A stretch of 64,000 nt of DNA from Lysinibacillus odysseyi 34hs-1 = NBRC 100172 (GTDB taxonomy: Bacteria > Bacillota > Bacilli > Bacillales_A > Planococcaceae), in NCBI RefSeq assembly GCF_001591965.1, contig NZ_BCVX01000006.1, positions 124,001 to 188,000 of the forward strand. The letters are read 5' to 3'. The notes under the pieces were generated by a model. The model saw only the letters and a program-made list of their open reading frames with translations. It made no database searches and had not been told where the DNA came from. Below are positions 43,555 to 51,942 of the stretch, piece after piece; position 1 is the stretch's first letter; every line of letters begins with the position of its first letter. The translations under genes and the position numbers were made by a program.

Positions 43555-44070
43555 TTATGGCTCCTCTATGAATGTCTGATACAAGACAGCGATTAAAGAA
43601 GCGGAGATATCATCTCTTGCTTCAATCCGAATGCGTTTCGTCGTATTCACATGAATGCTGTCTACTTTTTCTATTTTAGCAATTTTTTCATCGTTCCGCG
43701 TCAGTAATCCGGCACCAGTATAATCTTTTTCAAATTGGAAATCATCCCCTTGAAGACGGAATGTCTGTACCTTTTCAAAAAGCTGCACATGGTACTGATC
43801 AATTTTATTTTTCTTTTGCGAATGCATAGATTGAATCGTGTAGCCTACTCCCGAAAACGGACAATCAATCTTAAAAATCGGCCGGTCGTCGGGAGAAATT
43901 GCCATATAGCAGTACGGCATGCCCACCTTGGACATATGGTGCAATACACTATTCAAAAGACGATGCGGACTCTTTCTAAGCACAAAAGCGGTTTGCCTGT
44001 CTTCATCATAAACAGGTATGCTCGTATGCTGTGTCTCTTGGTCGGGAATCATATACAAATAGATGTTCAC
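43555..44070 (-). CDS. Tubby C-terminal-like domain protein
   Basis: A 171-residue soluble protein starting at GTG behind GCGAGGTGACAGG. The beta-rich sequence (FKIDCPFSGVGYTIQSM, YHVQLFEKVQTFRLQGDDFQFEKDYTG, ARDDISASLIAVLYQTFIEE) is in line with the bacterial tubby C-terminal-like/LURP-one fold group. The final ASLIAVLYQTFIE helix is typical of it. The role is unknown. A 50-residue membrane peptide gene lies upstream on the same strand and may be co-transcribed. Confidence 0.6.
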   Translation of the reverse strand: MNIYLYMIPDQETQHTSIPVYDEDRQTAFVLRKSPHRLLNSVLHHMSKVGMPYCYMAISPDDRPIFKIDCPFSGVGYTIQSMHSQKKNKIDQYHVQLFEKVQTFRLQGDDFQFEKDYTGAGLLTRNDEKIAKIEKVDSIHVNTTKRIRIEARDDISASLIAVLYQTFIEEP

Positions 44071-44157
44071 TTGCCTGTCACCTCGCTGCCTTACTAAATA
44101 TCCAATACACCAAGCGCATACTGATATCCACCCTTCCCTATTGGAGAAGAAATCTCC

Positions 44158-44310
44158 CTATTCCTCCACCTGCTCCATGTTCTTTTGGAGATAAGTGAGT
44201 CTGTTTATTATCTCTTTGTTCTGTTCAAGCAATTGTGCATTTTGCTTCCGAATGGTATGCCCGTCAAATAGCAGGACGAACATGATAATGATAACGAGGA
44301 TTTCTATCAT
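44158..44310 (-). CDS. Small membrane protein with coiled-coil tail (50 aa)
   Basis: AAAGGGGGAAAAGAA stands before an ATG that opens 50 codons. The product has one membrane helix (residues 2-16, IEILVIIIMFVLLF) and a charged heptad-like tail (RKQNAQLLEQNKEIINRL). This bitopic layout with a perfect SD is typical of real small proteins of Bacillales. Function unknown. It is 87 bases upstream of the tubby-like gene. Confidence 0.65.
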   Translation of the reverse strand: MIEILVIIIMFVLLFDGHTIRKQNAQLLEQNKEIINRLTYLQKNMEQVEE

Positions 44311-44626
44311 TTCTTTTCCCCCTTTATGTATTACATTGCATCATTAATAGAATCTTCCGAAAATAACGATTTACAATATATTCCTTCTCAAAAAAATCTT
44401 ATTAACTCCTTAGTAATTTGTACGGATGAATAAGGAAAATGTTTCATTTTTTCTTCCGAAATAATGATACTATCAGGATATGACATCTAATTCAGGGGAA
44501 AAATTTTCTTTTTACCTTTTCTTTTTGCATGAATACTGCTTTGCCTGGGTAAAAGAGTTTAACAAAAAACTGATAGCGGCGGCCCAGTTAAAATCCTGCT
44601 TAATAAAAAGAAGGGAGTTACTTCCG

Positions 44627-45166
44627 ATGGGACACAAACGTTTTATTACAAGGGAAGATTGGTCAAGGGTATTGGAACGCAATTTTACTATGGTCTATAT
44701 AGATGACGGAAACTATGCCGGTCATGTTGCATTATTGAAGATAAAAAAAATAAAAGAGCCTTTATGGACTACACATGAAGGCAAGACATTCTGCATTGCA
44801 GATGAGGGGTATTCATGGCTGCAGCATTTACCGGATGATGAGCACTTTGGCATCACGACGATGTTTGATGAGAAGGGAAATATTATTCAGTGGTATATTG
44901 ATATTACAACCCATAATGGCATAGAAGACGGGATTCCTTATATGGAGGATCTGTATCTCGATCTTATTAAGCTGGCCTCTGGTGAAGTGATCAAGAAGGA
45001 TATTGATGAGATAGAAAAAGCCCTGCTAGAGGAAGAAATTACGAAAGAAATATATGACCTTGGCTTTAAGGAGTTTCATAAAGTGTACGAGCAATTAACA
45101 AATGGGTCATTCAAATATCTTGATTTCAGCATCCCGCATAAGAAAATGTTAGAAGAGGAAATGTAA
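44627..45166 (+). CDS. DUF402 domain-containing protein
   Basis: A 179-residue protein whose central part (FCIADEGYSWLQHLPDDEHFGITTMFDEKGNIIQWYIDIT, DLYLDLI) is the DUF402 signature, a fold related to FomD/nucleoside-diphosphate phosphatases with metal-binding Asp residues. The closing segment is helical and acidic. The start MGHKRFITRED (44627) follows AAGGGAG; the frame is open upstream to 44480 but without an SD. Substrate unknown. A terminator follows directly. Confidence 0.85.
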   Translation: MGHKRFITREDWSRVLERNFTMVYIDDGNYAGHVALLKIKKIKEPLWTTHEGKTFCIADEGYSWLQHLPDDEHFGITTMFDEKGNIIQWYIDITTHNGIEDGIPYMEDLYLDLIKLASGEVIKKDIDEIEKALLEEEITKEIYDLGFKEFHKVYEQLTNGSFKYLDFSIPHKKMLEEEM

Positions 45167-45171
45167 ACGCT

Positions 45172-45203
45172 CCCTTCCCGCTGCTATGCCGGAAGGGTTT
45201 TTT
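45172..45203 (+). terminator. Rho-independent terminator
   Basis: Stem CCCTTCC with GGAAGGG (45191-45197), then six T, five bases after the DUF402 stop. Confidence 0.85.
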
Positions 45204-45243
45204 CAACTGATCATTGTGCTGCTGAAGACGGCTGTTCATTGCT

Positions 45244-45274
45244 AAAAAAGTGAGGACATTTTCCATGTCCTCAC
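45244..45274 (-). terminator. Rho-independent terminator
   Basis: A 10-bp perfect stem GTGAGGACAT (45250-45259 with 45265-45274), with six T on the minus strand. It closes the zinc-ribbon membrane protein gene. Confidence 0.88.
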
Positions 45275-45285
45275 CTTCTCAAATA

Positions 45286-45624
45286 TTAAAATAGCCAGTC
45301 CATCACAATGCCAAGTCCCTTGAACGCAAAATAACCGACTAGAGCAAACAGCGCAATCATAACAAAGCAGGAGAAAAAGCCCGAGAACATAAACATTTTC
45401 ACATTAGGCCCTTTTCGTTTTCCCCACTCATTTTTATTATCACTTTTTACTATATTGAGCTGCCCGCAGCTCGAACATTTCTGGAAGAATGTGCGGCTCT
45501 CTTTTTTCTTACCGTTTAACACAGTCAGCTGCGAGGAGAATTCTGCAGTATTAAAATCGATTTCCACCGGCTCTCCGCATGTCCTACATGGGATTTCAAC
45601 TTTTTTTGCTTCCACATTAAACAC
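45286..45624 (-). CDS. Zinc-ribbon membrane protein, unknown function
   Basis: A 112-residue protein with two CxxC pairs (CRTCGEP near residues 13-16 and CSSCGQ near 50-53) that should bind one zinc, followed by a basic stretch (KNEWGKRKGP) and one membrane helix (about 83-105). The role is unknown; the combination suggests a membrane-tethered zinc ribbon. It is single and closed by a strong terminator. Confidence 0.75.
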   Translation of the reverse strand: MFNVEAKKVEIPCRTCGEPVEIDFNTAEFSSQLTVLNGKKKESRTFFQKCSSCGQLNIVKSDNKNEWGKRKGPNVKMFMFSGFFSCFVMIALFALVGYFAFKGLGIVMDWLF

Positions 45625-45824
45625 TCACTTTTCTCTAGCAACATATACTTCTATTTTATAATAGTCCTCCTGCTATGTACAATAAGCGCTCTTTTCCAGT
45701 GTTTCCCAATTATTTGGTTGAGGCTGTTACCCGCGAATCCCCCAAAATCCCTATGCATGTCCTTGATTTCCGAGACATATCTTATTGCAGGCGTTCTACT
45801 ATTAAATAAGTGTAGGGGTTATTT

Positions 45825-46553
45825 ATGGATATTCTTTTCTATGTATTGCTTGCAGCAGCTGCGAATGTGGCGGGCGGTCTGCTCATTATGGCAAAGCGCT
45901 CTTGGTCGCAGCATGAGTCCCATGCCCTCATGGCGCTAAGTGCAGGGCTACTCTTCGCTATTGCTTTAATGGCGATTGTGCCGGAAGCAGTTGAACTGCA
46001 TAAAAGCAGTCCAATCTTTATCATTTTAGGCTTTGGCTTGTTTTTTCTTATCCAACAGATTCTTTCTTCCCATGATCATTCTGTTAAGAGTCCGCGCACG
46101 AGAGGTATGCTGTTCGGTATGATGCTGCACACCTTTTTGGACGGAGTATCGATTGTCATGGGGTTTCAAATGGACAAAGCTGTAGGAATTGTCGTATTGT
46201 TTGCAGTCCTTCTTCATAAAATTCCCGACGGACTGACGCTTTCTTCCATCATTTATACAAAATCACGGAGCAGAAAAAAAGCGGTCTATGCTTCCTTTTT
46301 ACTTGGATTATCTACCGTTGCCGGGGCGCTGGCCACGATGTCGGCAACGCAGTTTTTTGCTGCCAACCCGGTTATCCTGCCGTTTGCCCTGTCTCTGACG
46401 GCTGGTATGTTTCTTTATATTGTAACGATCGACTTGCTGCCGGCTGTGATTGCCCTGAAAAACAAAAGGGTATCAATTTACTTTTTTTACGGAATTCTGC
46501 TTTACATTGGGCTTCATGAAGTTCTTGATCTTCTGCCCTTCCAACTTCATTAA
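45825..46553 (+). CDS. ZIP family metal transporter
   Basis: A 242-residue transporter with seven or eight helices. The two ZIP signature helices are LHTFLDGVSI (H102, D106) and LLHKIPDGLT (H131, D135), with a metal-binding EAVELHK earlier. ZIP proteins bring Zn(II) or related divalent ions into the cytosol; a few run as exporters. The usual His-rich loop is reduced to SSHDHS (near 81-86). The ArsR regulator and a CDF exporter follow on the same strand within 0.5 kb, giving a local cation-homeostasis set. Confidence 0.87.
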   Translation: MDILFYVLLAAAANVAGGLLIMAKRSWSQHESHALMALSAGLLFAIALMAIVPEAVELHKSSPIFIILGFGLFFLIQQILSSHDHSVKSPRTRGMLFGMMLHTFLDGVSIVMGFQMDKAVGIVVLFAVLLHKIPDGLTLSSIIYTKSRSRKKAVYASFLLGLSTVAGALATMSATQFFAANPVILPFALSLTAGMFLYIVTIDLLPAVIALKNKRVSIYFFYGILLYIGLHEVLDLLPFQLH

Positions 46554-46692
46554 AAAAATAAGTGAGCATCTTCCACTTTCCGGGTATAGCGTATATAGCG
46601 GAACTTGGTAGATGCTTATTTTGCTTGGAAAATTATCTTTTCAAAATTTCTCCAATCAGACAGTTGCAAAAACCTCCTAAAGAGAATACACT

Positions 46693-46722
46693 ATATATGA
46701 ACATATACTCATATATTCATAT
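46693..46722. promoter_or_regulatory. ArsR/SmtB-type operator
   Basis: A perfect 8-bp inverted repeat ATATATGA...TCATATAT (46693-46716), with a further ATTCATAT, gives the ATA-TGAACA-TCA-ATA pattern of 12-2-12 sites bound by SmtB/CzrA-type sensors. It lies 20-50 bases before the ArsR start. Confidence 0.6.
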
Positions 46723-46741
46723 TAACAATGGGAGGCATTTT

Positions 46742-47062
46742 ATGAACGAGCAACAATGTAATTGCCAGACACATGGATTGGATGAAGAAACATTATTTAT
46801 TACTGCCCAAACTTTTAAAGCATTGAGTGATCCTACGCGCATCCGTATTCTATATTTTCTTTGCGAGCATGAGCATTCCGTGAACGATATTGCTGAAGCA
46901 CTCGATTTAACACAGTCAGCGGTATCCCATCAGCTCCGTTTCCTGAAAAATCTGCGGCTCGTCAAGTTTCGACGCGAGGGAACAACCCTTTATTATACGT
47001 CTGATGATGCCCATGTAATGGGTTTACTCAACCAGGCAATCGAGCATGCCAAACATACGTAA
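46742..47062 (+). CDS. czrA: ArsR/SmtB family metal-sensing repressor
   Basis: A 106-residue winged-helix repressor. The recognition motif is [26 protein letters not shown]. The C-terminal alpha5 helix ([18 protein letters not shown]) has the Asp-x-His...His-xx-His-like ligands of zinc sensors of the CzrA/SmtB type. The Cys-rich start (QQCNCQTHG) could add an alpha3N-like site. The ATG at 46742 follows GGGAGGC; upstream codons in frame lie in the operator. It is 12 bases before the CDF gene, which it should repress until Zn(II) or Co(II) binds. Confidence 0.87.
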   Translation: MNEQQCNCQTHGLDEETLFITAQTFKALSDPTRIRILYFLCEHEHSVNDIAEALDLTQSAVSHQLRFLKNLRLVKFRREGTTLYYTSDDAHVMGLLNQAIEHAKHT

Positions 47063-47074
47063 GGAGTGTAAACA

Positions 47075-48031
47075 ATGAGTCACCAACATCAACATGGGCA
47101 CGGCCATGACCACTCCCATGTGCATACTTCTAATAAAAAAGTATTATTTGTTTCTTTCCTGATTATCGCATCCTTTATGGTTGTGGAAGTTATCGGGGGC
47201 TTACTGACAAACAGTCTCGCGCTGCTTTCTGATGCTGGACATATGCTGAGTGATGCTTTCTCACTTGCGATTGCCCTTACCGCCTTCAAGCTGGCCGAAA
47301 AGGCAACGTCACAGGCAAAAACATTCGGGTATAAACGTTTTGAGATTCTAGCTGCTCTATTGAACGGGGCAACACTGATCGTGATTGCTCTATTTATCTT
47401 CTATGAGGCAATCAACCGCTTCCAGAGCCCGCCCGAAGTTGCATCATTTGGGATGCTGACAATTAGCTTCATCGGGCTTGTAGTGAATATTATCGTTGCT
47501 GTTTATATGTTTAAAAGCGGTGATACAGAAGGAAATCTGAATATGCGCGGCGCCTTTTCTCATGTAATCAGTGATATGCTAGGCTCAATCGGCGCTATCA
47601 TCGCTGCTCTGTTGATCATTTTCTTCGGCTGGCAATGGGCAGACCCTTTGGCAAGTGTCATTGTTGCGTTGCTCGTTCTCCGCAGCGGCATTGGTATTAC
47701 CCGCTCAGCTGTCCATGTATTGATGGAAGGAACGCCTGCTTCGGTTGATCTGCAGGCAGTAAGAGCAGAAATCGAAGACTTCCCTGAAGTCATCAACTTA
47801 CATGAAATTCATGTTTGGTCCATCACAAGCGATTATGTAGCGCTGAATGCTCATATCGTCGTAGCAGATACAATGACGGTTGCGGAAAGCTCGTCATTAC
47901 TGGAGAAAATCAAGCACAGTCTGCTCCATCTAGGTATTCACCACATGACAATCCAAGTAGAAACAGAAACGACATGCGATAGTCACGATCTCCTCTGTAA
48001 AATGAAACACGAAGATCATCATCATGAATGA
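47075..48031 (+). CDS. czcD: Cation diffusion facilitator (CzcD-like)
   Basis: A 318-residue exporter that pushes Zn(II), and often Co(II) or Cd(II), out in exchange for protons. The His-rich N-terminus (HQHQHGHGHDHSHVH) is followed by six helices. The transport site is ALLSDAGHMLSDAFSLA (D53, H56, D60) with its partner HVISDMLGSIGA in helix 5. The cytosolic domain ends in IHVWSITSDYVALNAHI, plus HDLLC and a HEDHHHE tail. Co-transcribed with the ArsR regulator 12 bases upstream and ended by a terminator. Confidence 0.92.
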   Translation: MSHQHQHGHGHDHSHVHTSNKKVLFVSFLIIASFMVVEVIGGLLTNSLALLSDAGHMLSDAFSLAIALTAFKLAEKATSQAKTFGYKRFEILAALLNGATLIVIALFIFYEAINRFQSPPEVASFGMLTISFIGLVVNIIVAVYMFKSGDTEGNLNMRGAFSHVISDMLGSIGAIIAALLIIFFGWQWADPLASVIVALLVLRSGIGITRSAVHVLMEGTPASVDLQAVRAEIEDFPEVINLHEIHVWSITSDYVALNAHIVVADTMTVAESSSLLEKIKHSLLHLGIHHMTIQVETETTCDSHDLLCKMKHEDHHHE

Positions 48032-48037
48032 TTTAGC

Positions 48038-48075
48038 AAAAAGACAGGTCCGATACAATAAGGGCTTGTCTTTTT
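48038..48075 (+). terminator. Rho-independent terminator
   Basis: Stem AAAAAGACA (48038-48046) with TGTCTTTTT (48067-48075), 7 bases after the CDF stop. Confidence 0.8.
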
Positions 48076-48278
48076 CTGCTTTTTCCGCAAAAATCCGATT
48101 GCTTCCTCGTGCTTTACTATGGTTAAATAAAAGTAATTATTTGTAAGGAGTCGATGAATTGATGGTAGATTTTATATACAGCGAAAGAGGCACACATTCA
48201 TATTGATTAAAAAACTATAAGAACACGTCGTTTGAATGGTGCCCCCTTTCCTCATCGAATAAATAGCAAGAACAATCT

Positions 48279-48309
48279 ATCCTTGTTTTATATCAAATAA
48301 AACAAGGAT
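48279..48309. promoter_or_regulatory. Perfect 13-bp inverted repeat upstream of methyltransferase gene
   Basis: ATCCTTGTTTTAT (48279-48291) is repeated inverted at 48297-48309 with a 5-base loop, ending 23 bases before the ATG. It could be an operator or a hairpin in the leader; no T tract follows. Confidence 0.45.
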
Positions 48310-48332
48310 GTAGAAAAGAAAGTGGGAAAGAA

Positions 48333-49142
48333 ATGGACCATCTACTACGATGTATGAAAATAGTCGGTGATGATACGATTCAGCGTACACAGTTACGGCA
48401 TCGCCTTGAGTTAGTGAAAGCATTTGATGTGAAAGAAGGTATGCGGGTTCTTGAAATCGGCTGCGGGCAGGGAGATACAACCGTTGCTCTTGCTGATCAG
48501 GTAGGTGATAGTGGGCATGTGACGGCGATCGATATTGCAAGACCCGACTACGGCGCTCCGATCACGTTAGGTGAAGCAGCCGATACGATCAAGGCTTCCC
48601 CGCTTGGTGAACGCATTACTTTTTCTTTTGAGACGGATTTACTGGATTTAGCCGTGGACGAGCCGTTTGATATAGTTGTCCTATCCCACTGCTCCTGGTA
48701 TTTTCGTGACCCTGAACAGCTAAAACGCTATTTTGCTTATTGTACGAAAGTGGCAAAGCGTATTTGTATCGCAGAATGGGACGTACATTTTACAAAACGG
48801 GCCCAGCTCGCTCACTTTCATGCGGTATCAATTCTGGCACTATATAGTCAATTTGTTGAGAATGACGGGAATATTCAGCACGTATTCAGCAAGGAGCAAA
48901 TTATTCAGATGCTTGAAACATGTGGCTGGCTACTAACAGAAAACAAAATTATAGATGCCGCATATTTGCAGGACGGCGGCTGGGAAGTCGATTATGCCCT
49001 TTCTGTTGAGCGTGATTTTATCGGTACTCCTCCAAAGATACAATCGCTTATTCACACTTACTATGATCTGCTCAAATCGTGTCCAGCACCTGTTCGAAGC
49101 CTGGATAGCATTGTTATAGCAGGAGATTTAGCACCCCATTAA
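48333..49142 (+). CDS. SAM-dependent class I methyltransferase
   Basis: A 269-residue methyltransferase. Motif I VLEIGCGQGDTTV lies near residues 39-51, the acidic residue after strand 2 is in TAIDIARP and motif IV is FDIVVLSHCSWYF. The SAM-binding fold is complete and the C-terminal third carries the substrate cap. Substrate unknown; the shape resembles small-molecule methyltransferases. SD GTGGGAAAG. Single gene with a perfect inverted repeat just upstream. Confidence 0.85.
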   Translation: MDHLLRCMKIVGDDTIQRTQLRHRLELVKAFDVKEGMRVLEIGCGQGDTTVALADQVGDSGHVTAIDIARPDYGAPITLGEAADTIKASPLGERITFSFETDLLDLAVDEPFDIVVLSHCSWYFRDPEQLKRYFAYCTKVAKRICIAEWDVHFTKRAQLAHFHAVSILALYSQFVENDGNIQHVFSKEQIIQMLETCGWLLTENKIIDAAYLQDGGWEVDYALSVERDFIGTPPKIQSLIHTYYDLLKSCPAPVRSLDSIVIAGDLAPH

Positions 49143-49262
49143 AATTCCACCTGTTTCTTAAACGGAAAATTTTCTCCATGATGATGAAATAAAATATCAT
49201 GTAGGGAAAATAAATGGCCGCTTACAGCTTTAGCGAGCAGGCTCTTTGTGGAATGAAACAAA

Positions 49263-49311
49263 CAGCCCGTACAGAACCGGAGATCGGCTCTATGCGGGCT
49301 GCTTTTATTTT
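49263..49311 (+). terminator. Rho-independent terminator
   Basis: CAGCCCG (49263-49269) pairs with CGGGCTG (49295-49301), then CTTTTATTTTTT. It sits between the convergent methyltransferase and hslO genes and can act on both. Confidence 0.75.
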
Positions 49312-49316
49312 TTCAA

Positions 49317-50225
49317 TTAGTTGTCTAAGCGCTCTTGGCGTTGGGCATGAATTTCATCAATCAGGCCTTGCAGCTCCTCTTTCGAGAAATTATATGTTTC
49401 AAGGCAGAAATGACATTGTGTTTCAATTTCTCCTACTTCATCGATCATTTCCTGAATTTCCTGTTCACCAAGACCAAGGATTGCGGCTCCGTAGCGTTCT
49501 TTTGAACATTGGCATTGGAATTTCACCGGCATTGTGCTTAAAATTTGGACATTTCCTTCTTCACCAATTACTGCTTCTAAAATTTCTTCCGGTGTCATGC
49601 CCTTTTCAATCATTTTGGAAACAGGCTCGATTGTCGCCAAATGCTTCTCGAGTGCATCAATTGTTTGCTCTTCACAGCCAGGCATGATTTGCACGATAAA
49701 TCCGCCTGCAGCTAAAATTGTATTATCCGGATTCACAAGTACACCTAGTCCAACAGATGAAGGTACTTGCTCACTTGTTGCGAAATAGTACGTAAAATCT
49801 TCTGCAATTTCCCCTGATACGATCGGTGTCTGGCTGGAGAACATATCACGCAGGCCAAGATCTTTAACGATTGTCATAAACCCTTCATTACCTACTCCAG
49901 CACGCACATCTAGTTTACCCTGTTCATTCAAATCAAAATGGACTTGTCCATTCTGTACAAAGCCGCGGACATCGCCTTTAGCATCTGCATCGATGATCAT
50001 AGGACCAATTGGACCGTTACCTTCGATTTTAATTGTTAATTTATCATCGCCTTTTAGCATGGCGCCCATCATCACACCAGCTGTCATAGAACGGCCGAGT
50101 GCTGCCGATACAACCGGCCATGTACTATGACGGCGCTGTGCTTCTCCTACTGTCTCGGTTGTCCGGGCTGCAAATGCACGGATTTGTCCACCATAGCCAA
50201 TTGCTCTAACTAAATAATCATTCAT
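49317..50225 (-). CDS. hslO: Redox-regulated chaperone Hsp33
   Basis: A 302-residue cytosolic holdase that is switched on by oxidation and prevents aggregation of unfolded proteins. The C-terminal redox switch has CQC (C238, C240) and CHFC (C271, C274), which bind zinc when reduced. The N-terminal chaperone core starts [19 protein letters not shown]. Usual family length. A MarR regulator gene ends 40 bases upstream on the same strand, so the two may share a promoter. Confidence 0.97.
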   Translation of the reverse strand: MNDYLVRAIGYGGQIRAFAARTTETVGEAQRRHSTWPVVSAALGRSMTAGVMMGAMLKGDDKLTIKIEGNGPIGPMIIDADAKGDVRGFVQNGQVHFDLNEQGKLDVRAGVGNEGFMTIVKDLGLRDMFSSQTPIVSGEIAEDFTYYFATSEQVPSSVGLGVLVNPDNTILAAGGFIVQIMPGCEEQTIDALEKHLATIEPVSKMIEKGMTPEEILEAVIGEEGNVQILSTMPVKFQCQCSKERYGAAILGLGEQEIQEMIDEVGEIETQCHFCLETYNFSKEELQGLIDEIHAQRQERLDN

Positions 50226-50265
50226 TTGTTTTGTCTCCTTCGTGTTGTAAAGTATTTATAGAAGT

Positions 50266-50697
50266 TCAGTATGATTCGTCAATGTTTTGCTGAATACGCT
50301 CAAGCATGTTTGCCAGCTCCTGCAGCTCTCTCACATTAAAATTCCGAAACATCTGATCAATAAAACTCACTTTATCTGATTGGCATCCACCGATCCGCTG
50401 ACGTCCTTCCTCTGTAAGGCGAACAAATATTTCCCGATTGTCACAGGGATTTTTCCGTCTCGTCACCATTCCTTCTGCTTCAAGCTGCTTGAGATGGCGT
50501 GTGATCGCTGCATTGTCAATATTGACGGACTTTTGCAAAGCAGACTGGTTGATTTCCTCGGTTTGCATGAGACCATATAATACTTCAAACCTCGATAAAC
50601 TCATCTGCGCCGCCTTTTCAAACTTTGGGCCGATCTGGTTGCCGAGCGACTTAAACATCAATAATATCCGCTCCTGCTCCGATATCGAAACGTTCAT
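50266..50697 (-). CDS. MarR family transcriptional regulator
   Basis: A 143-residue winged-helix repressor: LSRFEVLYGLMQTEEINQSALQKSVNIDNAAITRHLKQLEAEGMVTRRKNPCDNREIFVRLTEEG holds the HTH and the wing with the conserved D-R. A Cys in the wing (NPCDNR) and another at GGCQSD could make it redox-responsive, which fits its place upstream of hslO, though this is inferred. A 29-bp nested palindrome at 50777-50805 is its likely operator. Confidence 0.9.
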   Translation of the reverse strand: MNVSISEQERILLMFKSLGNQIGPKFEKAAQMSLSRFEVLYGLMQTEEINQSALQKSVNIDNAAITRHLKQLEAEGMVTRRKNPCDNREIFVRLTEEGRQRIGGCQSDKVSFIDQMFRNFNVRELQELANMLERIQQNIDESY

Positions 50698-50776
50698 TTG
50701 CGAGCCTCCCTTCGTTCATTTGTCAGTGGATAAACTAAGTTTGCCACATCTTTTGCTGTTTCATTAATTCTTAATC

Positions 50777-50805
50777 ATTGAGGTCTCAATAATTGACCCC
50801 TCAAT
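50777..50805. promoter_or_regulatory. 29-bp nested palindrome, likely MarR operator
   Basis: Outer arms ATTGAGG/CCTCAAT (50777-50783, 50799-50805) and inner arms TCAAT-A-ATTGA (50786-50796) share the same centre at 50791; 12 of 14 paired positions match. It lies 80 bases upstream of the MarR start. Length and symmetry suit a MarR dimer site. Confidence 0.6.
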
Positions 50806-51207
50806 AATATAATCAAAATCTACCCATTATACAAGAAAAACGATTCCGCATTATTGAAGCATCTATGTATTATTTTCTCCATGCCGAAAAAGATAAGAGA
50901 AAGGCTTTTAGTACTATAATGTATACAATAACCGATTGCAAATGCTTTGTAATACTGGTCAAGCAGGATCGTTAATTTTCTAGACTTATGTCAAAACATA
51001 ACAGGAAGCTGTCTATTGCTTCTTTTGTTTTCCACTATTATTTATAGAAATAAACATTCAACTAGCTATATAGACGTTTTTTGCTTTCATGAGAAAATTT
51101 TACATAAAAATTGCAGCTATGTAATGTTATCTAGGTCATTTCCCCTGTATAATAGTAAATAAGAAACAAAAAAGTATGACTACGTTTTTATATAAAGGAA
51201 GGAGATT
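50806..51207. other. Intergenic region without a gene
   Basis: About 400 AT-rich bases between the divergent MarR and signal peptidase genes. No ORF with an SD and no known RNA motif was found. CCCTGTATAATAG near 51145 could be the -10 region (TATAAT) for the signal peptidase gene. Confidence 0.45.
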
Positions 51208-51768
51208 ATGATGAAAGAAAAAAACGAGCTGTTTGAATGGGTGAAAGTACTTTCTTTTGCAGTTTTATTAGCTTTCGGCATACGTTTTTTCCTAATGACC
51301 CCTATCGTTGTAAATGGCGCATCTATGATGCCTACGCTGGACGATGGCGATAAGCTGATCATTAATAAACTAGGACCGAAGCTATCTGACTATGACCGCT
51401 TTGATATTATCGTTTTCAAATCACCGGATGGCCCGAATTATGTTAAGCGTATCATTGGCTTGCCTGGGGACAGGATCGAGTATATTGAAGATGAACTTTT
51501 CATCAATGGCAAAAAGTTTGAAGAGCCGTATTTGGATGAATATAAAACAGCGCTAATTGATTCCGGCACGCTGACAGAAGATTTCCGCATGGAAGACTAC
51601 TTAGGTAAGACGACCGTGCCCAAGGATTCTTATTTTGTATTAGGCGACAACCGTCGTGTAAGCAATGACAGCCGCTTTCCGGATGTCGGGTTCATTCCAG
51701 AGGATGTCATATTGGGCAAAGCTGAACTAATCTACTGGCCATTTAATAACTTTGGAACGGTAAATTAA
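51208..51768 (+). CDS. sipS: Signal peptidase I
   Basis: A 186-residue membrane-anchored peptidase that removes signal peptides from exported proteins. One N-terminal membrane helix (about residues 12-30). The catalytic Ser-Lys pair is S39 (VVNGASMMPTL) and K80 (NYVKRIIGLPGD), with the later box YFVLGDNRRVSNDSR. Size and single anchor fit the Gram-positive P-type SipS/T group; gram-positive genomes usually have several. Two ATGs (51208, 51211) follow AAGGAAGGAG. Ended by a small hairpin at 51771-51794. Confidence 0.95.
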   Translation: MMKEKNELFEWVKVLSFAVLLAFGIRFFLMTPIVVNGASMMPTLDDGDKLIINKLGPKLSDYDRFDIIVFKSPDGPNYVKRIIGLPGDRIEYIEDELFINGKKFEEPYLDEYKTALIDSGTLTEDFRMEDYLGKTTVPKDSYFVLGDNRRVSNDSRFPDVGFIPEDVILGKAELIYWPFNNFGTVN

Positions 51769-51770
51769 TT

Positions 51771-51794
51771 GAGAGATGGAATATGTCTCTCTTT
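51771..51794 (+). terminator. Small terminator-like hairpin
   Basis: GAGAGA (51771-51776) pairs with TCTCTC, followed by TTTAT, directly after the signal peptidase stop. Confidence 0.55.
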
Positions 51795-51910
51795 ATAAGC
51801 AGAATTTTTTTGTCTATTACTACTCTATTTTAACTTTTTAGTTATTTAATTGTGCTGATGCATTTTTCTTCTTAGACCTTCTTTGGTCCATGCAGCTAAT
51901 AGCAGACATG

Positions 51911-51938
51911 TAAAACCCGGAGCAGCTTTGCTCCGGGT
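51911..51938 (-). terminator. Rho-independent terminator
   Basis: Ten-bp perfect stem ACCCGGAGCA (51915-51924 with 51929-51938), GC-rich, with TTTTA on the minus strand. It lies 5 bases after the stop of the TPR gene. Confidence 0.88.
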
Positions 51939-51942
51939 CCAT

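Noticed and set aside
48162-48209. Short frame (MVDFIYSERGTHSY) behind AAGGAGTCGATGAA
   Set aside because: Only about 14 codons; could be the remnant of a gene start, but there is nothing downstream to support it.
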